DNA of 64,000 bases from Zygnema cylindricum (Eukaryota > Streptophyta > Zygnematophyceae > Zygnematales > Zygnemataceae). Positions 48,193 to 64,000 of this stretch are shown here, piece by piece. The notes beneath the pieces were generated by a model, which worked only from the letters and a program-made list of their open reading frames with translations, made no database searches and was not told where the DNA came from. The position numbers were made by a program, and so were the translations under genes. Location of the stretch: the NCBI GenBank assembly GCA_037447655.1, contig JBBHKE010002184.1:53260-117259 (forward strand), given 5' to 3'. Each line of letters starts with the position of its first letter. Position 1 is the stretch's first letter.

Positions 48193-49207
48193 AGCACGCG
48201 AATCGTAATTAGAGAATCATTAGAGTAAAACCAAAACAATCAGAGTAATTGACGCCATTTATGTGATAGAACTTTTCAACTATGAAGTTACCAATTTATT
48301 TATTATTCATTGGTTGCGTCGGCGATAATTATGTGCGCGATAATTATGAACACTAAATTACGAAGACGTAGAAAATGTCGTCCGGTATAGTATTGACGTC
48401 ATTATGACGCTAATAATATTTGTCACTGAATGTCAGTAAAGTTCACACTGACGACGATGCTGCCGACGGACGAGAGTTATGCGAACGGCTTTTTTTCGAT
48501 GTGATTGATTTTTGTTTAGTGCGATTTCACGTGCGAGCGATTCAATTAAATAATTATTTGAACCTTTACTTATAGCAATTTGCACGAGACGATTCAATCC
48601 ACACTATTTAAAACAACCTATATTAGACGCACGCTAATTAAACTCGCCTTAGAATAATGAAAAATTTAGAATCGATTACTATATTTGATGTGATTGAGTC
48701 GAAATTTCGAGCGACCGAATTAGAGTAAATTACTCTAATTCGGTCGCTCGAAATTTCATCTCTATCACATGAAATAAAGTAAATGATTCTAATTTTTTCA
48801 TTATTCTATTTAAGGTAAAATTTAATTAGCGTTTTTAATTCTAATTTAGGGTCATTTTAAATAGTGTGGAGTACGAACGACATCCGACCGTGCAAAATTG
48901 TACTTTATTAGGTAAAAAATTACAAATGATGATTTAATACAGGTCGTTATCATGTAACTGCGTTTTAACAAACCGCGTAGTGCAAGCGTCATAGTGACTA
49001 TAAACTGAACGTTTTGTCAGATTCTGTACGATTACCTTATTTACAGTAGAGAATATTAGCGTGCCAAATTAGAGTACTTAAATAAATTAGAGTAAACCTA
49101 ATAGTTGAAACAACTCTATCACACAAATTAGCGTTCATTACTCTAATTTTTTTTTTTAGTTTTTGTACTCTAATTTTTTCATTACTCTAATTACGATTCG
49201 CTGTGTA
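48190..49207. mobile_element. TA-flanked foldback MITE, about 1-kb (dimeric) form
   Basis: The left edge near 48,190 is decayed (ACAGCACGCGAATCGTAATTA); the right edge is ATTACGATTCGCTGTGTA. Inside, two family interiors are arranged back to back around a palindromic junction at 48,700-48,760 (CTCTAATTCGGTCGCTCGAA). Its right TA is shared with the next element. Confidence 0.65.
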
Positions 49208-50294
49208 CACCGCGAATCGTAGCAAAGAAATAATTAGAGTAAAAGAAGTAAAAAACATAATTAGAGTTATTAACTCTAATTTGTGTGATATAACTTTTTC
49301 AAAAAGGAAATTTACTCTAAGGGTGGCGTTCCATCAAGATATTCTGTAATCGTACAAACAACATTACGAACAACATTACAGAATGCTTCACTCTCAACGT
49401 TGTTCTCTCGCGCAGAATTTGTAATCCACGTGCTCCGAAATGAGTGGTACCACGCAAGATAAGATCGTATATTGAAAATCATCAAATATTCTTTACACGG
49501 ACCAACTTCAACTCGAAATCGTCATTTGCATACCATGTACGTGCGGACCAGGGCATCGTCCAACACAAATTTTGTACTCTTTGCAAATGCTTGTCAGACG
49601 CCAGCTCATTTTTTTAGGGTTTTTGCTTTTTCGCATGACGAATGAGTGCTTTCGCAAATAGTGTGACGAATGGCCGATAACAAAAATAGCGCGACGAAAG
49701 CTCGTTACAAGATTACTTTCGTGATTTCCGTTGAATTTTTGAATGCATATATCATTTGCGAAATTTTTTGATTTCCGTTGGTTGCCGTCTTGACACGTAC
49801 ATTCATTATCCAACGTGTCGCGGCTCAAATTTTTTTGTAAATGGTGATGTACCTCGAACCATTTACAAAAACTTTCGAAGCGAATGTTTCGCAAAAAAAC
49901 ATCCAACGGTCATTGTTACCTCCCAGACCTTTGAAGAATATTGGCAAGATTCTCTGTGATGGTTCGGATTTTTGTAAACGACCTCACTTTTCGTCTGATG
50001 GAACGCCACCCAAATTAATCAACAACTCTAAATTGGGCGTAAATTTGGGCGCTTAATATATCCACTGTATATTAAGTACAACAACAGAATCTGACAAAAC
50101 GTACAGTTTCACGTCATTATGACGTTTGCATTACGCGGTTTGTTAAAACGCACTTACATGAAAACGGCCTGTACTAAATCATTATTTGTTTTTTTTTTAC
50201 TTAATAAAGTACAGTTTTGCACGGTCAAACATCGACCGTACGCTACACTATTTAAAATGGCACTGTATTAGAGTTATTTATGCTCATTCAAAAA
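49206..50294. mobile_element. Foldback MITE interrupted by two later insertions
   Basis: The left end TACACCGCGAATCGTAGCAA and family interior resume at 50,012-50,294 (GACAAAACGTACAGTTT, CGGCCTGTA). The element at 49,321-50,011 sits inside it, and the gypsy LTR at 50,295 cuts off its right end. Confidence 0.65.
49321..50011. mobile_element. 691-bp element with 16-bp terminal inverted repeats
   Basis: The ends are GGGTGGCGTTCCATCA and TGATGGAACGCCACCC, perfectly inverted. The left flank is TAA and the right is AAA, compatible with a 3-bp duplication of the Harbinger type but not convincing. A 132-codon minus-strand frame inside shows no known domain. Confidence 0.75.
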
Positions 50295-50762
50295 TGTAAC
50301 AGGGTTACAGAGTTGGGCACTTAGTGGCTATGGTTAAACTGCTATAGTTGCGGTCCCAAAGCAGCGCAGCTGCGATTCCAGCCCAGCGCAGCACAGCAGC
50401 ATAGCAACTAAGTAGCGCAGCAACGTAGCAGCAGCATAGCAACGCCGCAGAATGTAGATTGAGCTATATAGTTCTAGAAGGAAGTTTTGGATAGATCTCG
50501 GTTGAGCATGAAGGTCCACGTGTACAGCTGTACAGTACTAGGTTGACTAGCTCTTAGTTAGTTTAAATAATCGAGTAGACCAAGTGAATGGACACTCTTT
50601 TGTAGCCCTTCGCAGCCAGCGCAAACCTTGTAATCTCTTCCAATTAATAAAGTGCAATCTTGTCTGTCAGTGCTGTGTAATCCTACTGTTGCTACGGAAA
50701 GATCCGTGGTGTTTTCCGCTGTGCATTGTGACGTGCTGTGGTGTACTGGTGCCCCATTTACA
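50295..50762 (+). mobile_element. Ty3/gypsy-type 5' LTR
   Basis: TGTAACAGGGTTACAG... to ...GCCCCATTTACA, followed at once by TTGGTATCAAAGCTC, a primer site for initiator tRNA-Met. A GCAGCGCAGC-rich stretch lies at 50,355-50,455. No second LTR is in the window. Confidence 0.75.
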
Positions 50763-50796
50763 TTGGTATCAAAGCTCTCTCCTGTGACTCGACAGT

Positions 50797-51399
50797 ATGG
50801 ATGAACACGGCGTACCCACTACAGAAATGTTACCGCAAGTTCTCAGAGAGTTGGAAAGCGTTAGATTACAAAACGTGCAGCTGAGCAACACCGTAGCAGC
50901 CTTGGAGTCTCGTCTTGGAGAGCGACCTCAAGGAGGCATGGAGAGAGACTTCGGGAGACCGAAATTACGACTTCCCGACAAGTTTGACCCAGCAAGACAC
51001 AAGAACCTTGACACCTGGCTATTCTCCGTTGTTAATTATCTCGAGAATTTTCCTAGTCTATCGGATCGTGAGAAGATTCACTACGCGGGTGGTCTTCTTA
51101 AAGGGGCATCAGGGGCATGGTGGAGGACATTGGTGGAGGAGGATGAGATACCGACCGTCTGGGCTCTCTTCGTTCAACTCCTCCGCGACGCTTGGCAGCG
51201 CGTCAACACGTTTAAGGCAGCAGGAGATAAGATCGCAGTATTGAGGCAGCGAACCTCGGTGTTGGAGTTTACGCAACGGTTCTTGAAGTGTAAAGTACAA
51301 ATACCTACGATGACGGAGGATGAAGCTGTAGAAATTAATGGTTTTAAGTATTTTCTAGGTCTGAATAGAAACAAAGAAGCCGAGGCAGTCTACCTCTAA
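50797..51399 (+). pseudogene. Retrotransposon gag, truncated
   Basis: The frame codes about 200 residues: an N-terminal coiled coil (VLRELESVRLQNVQLSNTVA), then a Ty3/gypsy-type gag core (KFDPARHKNLDTWLFSVVNY, LLKGASGAWWRTLVEE, LREAWQ-like LLRDAWQRVNTFKAAGDK, TSVLEFTQRFLKCKVQIP). It starts 35 bp after the primer site. It ends early at 51,399, and from 51,451 the sequence changes to a copy of 47,867. Zinc knuckle and pol are missing, so the element is dead. Confidence 0.8.
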
Positions 51400-51450
51400 C
51401 TTCTCTCTCCAACTCTCAAACTTGTCGCAGTCACTGAGAAATTGGAGAGG

Positions 51451-52370
<920 letters not shown>

Positions 52371-52377
52371 ACCGCCA

Positions 52378-52587
52378 ATCGCTATTAGCGTATTGAACGC
52401 TAATTCGGTCCCGCTTTTTTTTTCTCAAATTCTCAAATAAAACTATCCATACTATTTAAAAAAAACCCTAATTCTTAATTAGAGTAAACGATTTCTTTGA
52501 AAATTTCCATATTCCTAATCACCGTAATAACGGTAATTAATCCTATATGCTAAAGAAACATGTACGCTAATAGCGATTGGCGGTGTA
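52378..52587. mobile_element. TA-flanked foldback MITE, GCCAATCGC variant
   Basis: The left CACCGCCAATCGCTATTAGC and the inverted right end are identical over 20 nt. TG is at the left edge and TA at the right. Confidence 0.85.
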
Positions 52588-52605
52588 GTGACTATTTTGG
52601 TACAG

Positions 52606-53109
52606 TACACCGCGAATCGTAATAAGAGTAAATAACGCTAATTCTTTCGCCCTAAATTTCGACTCTATCACGTTTAATAGAGTAAATGATTCTAATTTTT
52701 TCATTATACTATTTAAGGTACTTCTGAATGAGCGTTAATAACTCTAATGTAGTGTGGTTTTAAATAGTGTGGCGTACGGTCGGTGTCTGACCGTGCAAAA
52801 TTGTACTTTATTTAGTAAAAAAATACAAATAATGATTTAATACAGGCCGTTATCGTGTAACTGCGTTTTAACAAACCGCGTAGTGCAAACGTCATAATGA
52901 CGAAAAACTTTACGTTTTGTCAGATTTTGTACTAATATATAATTTACAGTAGAGATATTTAGCGCGTCAAATTAGAATACTTACATAAATTGGAGTAAAT
53001 TCCTTTTTTAAAAAGTTATATCACACAAATTAGAGTTCGTAACTCTAATTATTTTTTTCTATTTTTTTACTCTAATTTTTTCTTTACTCTAATTGCGATT
53101 CGCGGTGTA
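52606..53109. mobile_element. TA-flanked foldback MITE, long form
   Basis: The left end is CACCGCGAATCGTAATAAGA and the inverted right end CACCGCGAATCGCAATTAGA. TA is at both edges and the interior is as in the 24-kb copy. Confidence 0.85.
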
Positions 53110-53127
53110 GTGACTATTTTGGTACAG

Positions 53128-53678
53128 TACACCGTCAATCGCTATTAGAGTATATAACGCCAATTCAGTGCTTTTTTTTCAAAAAAAAAAACCCGAAATA
53201 CAATCCATAATTTTATTTTTTCCATTATTATAATTAGGTTTTTTTTTCAATTAGCGTTAATAAGGAAAGTACACTGCGATGGAAATAGTGTGGCGTACGG
53301 ACAGGGAATATTCGTACGAAATGGTACTTTTTGATTAGGAAAGCATAAAAAGACACTTAACATTATTGCGCACACATGTGAATGTGCACTGGAAGAAAGA
53401 GACGCAAACTCGTCGACAAAAATCACGTTCTCATATGTTCGTCCGTCAACCGTGTGAACAGCGCGACGGCGTACGAATTGTCAGATTTTGTACGGCTACA
53501 CAGATTAATGTAGACATCGAAAGGGCGGGCATTTATTATTCAGAACAACGCAAATTACAGTTAGGGATTAATAAGTATATATTTTTTTTCAAAAAAAAAT
53601 AATTCCCGATTAGTGTTAATAACACTATTTTTTTTTTACGCTATTTATTCCTTTACTCTAATAGCGATTGACGGTGTA
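53128..53678. mobile_element. TA-flanked foldback MITE, GTCAATCGC variant
   Basis: The left CACCGTCAATCGCTATTAGA and the inverted right end are identical over 20 nt, with TA at both edges. The interior differs from the neighbours and has no known domain. Confidence 0.85.
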
Positions 53679-53987
53679 GGGAAGGAAAAGTCTTTATTGC
53701 GAAAATTGCGATGGCAAAACCATTTGTGTGCAAAAGGGGTAAAAGTGAAAAAAAAACATTTGGAGACTACAAGAGTCATAAGAAACTAATCCACGCCTAA
53801 AACTAAAACGAAACAGAACATTACTACAAAGAGCAAAGAACTACAACAAACCACTACCACAGTTAGACCGCCAACAAAATGAAAAAATATAAACTAATCT
53901 ACCAATAAATAAGCTTAGGTCCACAACCACGGAGATCAGGATGTGAACTGGGTCCCTTGGTGGAAGGTCAAAAAGACCCCGCCTATC

Positions 53988-54520
53988 TACACCGCGCATC
54001 GTTATTAGTGTCAAAGTTTAAATAGTGTGGAAGTAAATATACCGTCATTGACGCTAATTAAGATTTAAAAAAAAAGGTGTATTCTAATTTCAGCGTTTAT
54101 GCTAATATGGGAACAGCAAAAATGGAATATTCGTTGTACAATTATTTACATTAATATATGTATCCGTACAAAATATCGAAAATCGTACGCCGTCGTGAAA
54201 TTTAAATATCCGTACATGTAAGACTAATTTACGTGTCAGAACAATCCCGTTTTTTTAGCGCACGATCCTATGCATGCGCGTCTGATTTAACTCATTTTTT
54301 GTAAAATTTTCACTTGAAAAGGTACATTTATGTACGGTCTGACATCGACCGTACACCACACTATTTAGATATTATTGTAATTCGTCCTTTACGCTATTTT
54401 GTACGGTACCTTAATTAACGTTAAGGAAAAATTAAAATCATGTATCCTATTTGAGGAAAAAAATCAAAAATTTACGTACCCAAATTAGTGTCGTTGACAC
54501 TAATAATGATGCGCGGTGTA
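53988..54520. mobile_element. TA-flanked foldback MITE, GCGCATCG variant
   Basis: The left end is CACCGCGCATCGTTATTAGT and the inverted right end CACCGCGCATCATTATTAGT (one mismatch). The interior is similar to 26,054-26,597. Confidence 0.85.
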
Positions 54521-54639
54521 GTGTGCTATGCCGAAGGAGATCCGCAGCTTGCGCCCGTTGAAGTGCAATTGAGACATTGACAGCAGAACACAACCAAAAG
54601 ACTCGAGGGAGGACTCCTTGGTCCTTGGGATTCAAGCAT

Positions 54640-55910
54640 TTATCGCGCACACTGGCGAAGGAAGTCATAGGAGGACTTGTCCAAAGATCTAATAATCTCC
54701 ACTGTAAATGGGACAAATCGGTCTGACGGGTCTTGGTGAGCGTAGTCTTTTTCCTTTGTAGCCGCTGCGTCCCAAGCCGCCACAGTTGAATGCGAAACCG
54801 CGCGAGATAAAATGTGTGTTCTAGTCGGATTCTTGAGGACCACATCGCCAAGCGTCCTCCCAACACCATCAAGATAAACGAAGTCAACTCGAGGGCTTCA
54901 ACAACCCTTAGATTGGGGCCGAGGTGGAAGTATATTAGAAAACCTCACGTTTGACGGTGTGGCTTGCCTCGGCGCCAATGGCACCAATACCATCTTGCAC
55001 CAAGTCATGTGCGGCAATTCGTTCCCCCACCTGCGAGCAACGAAGCAAATGGATTCCCTTAGCATCAATGGGTTAGTTGTAAACACACCGAGGGCCCCCT
55101 AAAAGCAGAGGGTGAGGCAAACCAATTCGCTGGCGTAGAACAATACTAAATTGGTTTGACGATAGACAGAGTGTTGAAAAACTTGGTGTCGCTTGTAGCC
55201 ACGTACTCAGCCCCAATCTTAGAACACGAATGTAAACGAGAACGCGCTTTAGCAGAAGGTAGCGCCTCCAAGAGGTTTTCAAAATCAACTAAAACCACTT
55301 GCTCAGATATGCGTTGTTGAAGTTGGAAGTTAGTGTCGGCCATGAGAGAAGGAAAAGGTGGAACTTGGTTTCGAGCGTCCGGGGGTAGTAGCGCAAGAGT
55401 TGAAAGGAGAGCTTGGTGAAATGTAAATAGCTCGTCTTCCACCTTACAGACAAATTGCGCGAAAATGTGGACATCATCCACAACGAAACGAGAAGTGATG
55501 GTAGGAACCACCAAAGTTCAACTACCGAAATACGCGGCTGGCGCAACTTTGGCCATGGAAATCAAACCTAAACCGCCATTGAAAATAGGGAGGTTGGTTT
55601 GTTGACGAGCGAGTGGCTCCTCCGGACGATAAAAAATCCCATGACCAACGAGGTGGTGAAACACACCCAAAAGATTGTCGTCTAAATCCTTAAGGGAAGA
55701 TAAAAAAGAAATCGTGGGTGATAAAGTACGTGCAAAATAGAGAGGACGCTGAGCAAAACAACGGATCAAGATCGAAAACGCCACCTATGAGTCCGACAGC
55801 TTGGGGAGGTCGTCGCTATGAGAAAGGTCCTTCAGCGCATCCCCAACCACCTGATTGATAAAAGTAGTAGCACCAATAGGGCAACCTAAAGCCTTTGATA
55901 CCCTCATCGT
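54640..55910 (-). pseudogene. C-terminal part of a retroelement reverse-transcriptase polyprotein (decayed)
   Basis: Four minus-strand pieces in changing frames read in order as a known type of plant and algal RT polyprotein C-terminus: KALGCPIGATTFI near 55,890; LPIFNGGLGLISMAKVAPAA near 55,550; the FARNQVPP-type middle at 55,514-55,146; then VLKNPTRTHILSRAVSHS and a FVPFTVE block near 54,700. An in-frame stop at about 55,770 and several shifts kill it. The RT catalytic box itself is not present. LINE-like or another retroelement class cannot be decided. Confidence 0.55.
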
Positions 55911-56219
55911 ATCGTATGTCGTTCGATTGAAGACCGTCTATTGGGCTTGCAGTCTTGCCTTTCCACCGCAACCGCCATTCATAACCTGACAAGTGTGCAC
56001 GGAGAAAATATGTCTGAAGGGCGAAAAAAGTTGGCGCTATTAGCGAATTATCGATACATGGCGATACACTGCAGCACTACATTACAGTACTTCCGTGTAC
56101 CTTCTGTACGGCTTGTACATGCATGTTCGTGTTTCCTAATTCTCCGTGTTTTATGGAAAATATGATAACCGTACGATGGAAATGATTTCCTTAATTTATC
56201 GTTTTTCCGGTGATCGTTG

Positions 56220-56640
56220 ACTTCCTCATCCCTTAACCCTAATCGGGTCTATAACCCTAATCCTAATTCTATCCTATCCCTCATTCTACTCTACCCTAAC
56301 TCCACCCTAATTCTAAACCAAATCTATTTTTAGGAAATTGAACCTTAATCCCAATGGCAATCCTTTCTAGTTTTAACTTCCAAAATTTTCAATCCGCAAA
56401 ATCCTGGCTTCTAAAAAACATAAAAAAAACTTTAAAATAAAAACTAGAAAACATTAAAAAAAACCTCAAATATAAACCTTAAAAACCAAAAAATCTTAAA
56501 GCCGAAACGTAACAACCCATACATGAAACCCTAAACCTAAACTAAACCTAAATATAGACCTAAATCGAAAACCTAAACCTAAAAACCTAAACCTAAAAAC
56601 CTAAACCTGAAAGCCGAAACCTAAAACCTGAAAATCTGTA
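56220..56640 (+). promoter_or_regulatory. Telomere-motif-like region upstream of CPSF100
   Basis: Degenerate ACCCTAA units at 56,236-56,310, then AAACCTAAACCT units at 56,520-56,635, end 12 bp before the CPSF100 ATG. AAACCCTA telo-boxes are known in plant promoters of housekeeping genes. Here the units are too many and too degenerate to call single sites. Part of this may be 5' UTR. Confidence 0.5.
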
Positions 56641-56652
56641 AAACCTTGGAAA

Positions 56653-63908
<7,256 letters not shown>

Positions 63909-63909
63909 G

Positions 63910-63916
<7 letters not shown>

Positions 63917-63995
<79 letters not shown>

Positions 63996-64000
63996 TCTCT
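63917..64000. repeat. (CT)n block after the exon 8 donor, runs off the window
   Basis: It starts about 8 bp after the donor GTTGGT and continues to the last base. Confidence 0.9.

Noticed and set aside
56220-56640. True chromosome end
   Set aside because: The telomere-like units are degenerate and followed by a multi-exon gene, so they are interstitial.

Overview
The window is nuclear DNA from a plant-lineage (streptophyte) genome. Its genes are split by GT-AG introns and encode a CYP71-clan cytochrome P450, the polyadenylation factor CPSF100 and RAY1-like GT77 glycosyltransferases. Between them lies AT-rich DNA full of Ty1/copia and Ty3/gypsy remnants, miniature inverted-repeat elements and long GA/CT microsatellites. 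Nothing fixes the species. A QueC-like gene and the transposon style would fit a non-seed plant or streptophyte alga, but that is a guess.

Layout. 0-4 kb: tandem repeats, a copia RNase H scrap, a possible LTR, a GA minisatellite and purine-rich DNA. 5.2-13.8 kb: two overlapping minus-strand copia remnants between two related LTRs, with a hAT-type miniature element nested in pol. 14.6-35.3 kb: a large inverted duplication. The left arm carries RAY1-like copy A (+) and the right arm copy B (-). The roughly 10-kb centre holds an intact two-exon P450 (-), several foldback elements and a 2.2-kb element with an internal tandem repeat. 38-42 kb: a copia RT scrap and RAY1-like copy C (-), the only copy with an open first exon. 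44.4-47.6 kb: a QueC-like gene (-) rebuilt from six short exons. 47.9-54.5 kb: nested miniature elements, a gypsy LTR plus truncated gag, and a second complete hAT-type element. 54.6-55.9 kb: a decayed retroelement RT. 56.65 kb to the right edge: the first eight exons of CPSF100 (+), whose 3' end lies outside the window.

The genes are unrelated single functions: cell-wall or proteoglycan arabinosylation, oxidative metabolism, deazapurine chemistry and mRNA 3'-end processing. There is no cluster logic beyond the RAY1-like family expansion. In that family exon 1 is broken in copies A and B, while exon 2 stays open in all three.

The most unusual signal concerns introns. In CPSF100 and the P450, introns carry decayed copies of the next exon's 5' end 157-227 bp upstream of the real exon. 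In three introns the copy is clear and still has its AG acceptor; in CPSF100 intron 6 there are up to three copies and the acceptors are not evident. Weaker cases appear in the QueC-like gene. A second signal is a TA-flanked foldback family whose terminal repeats differ between copies but stay matched within most copies.
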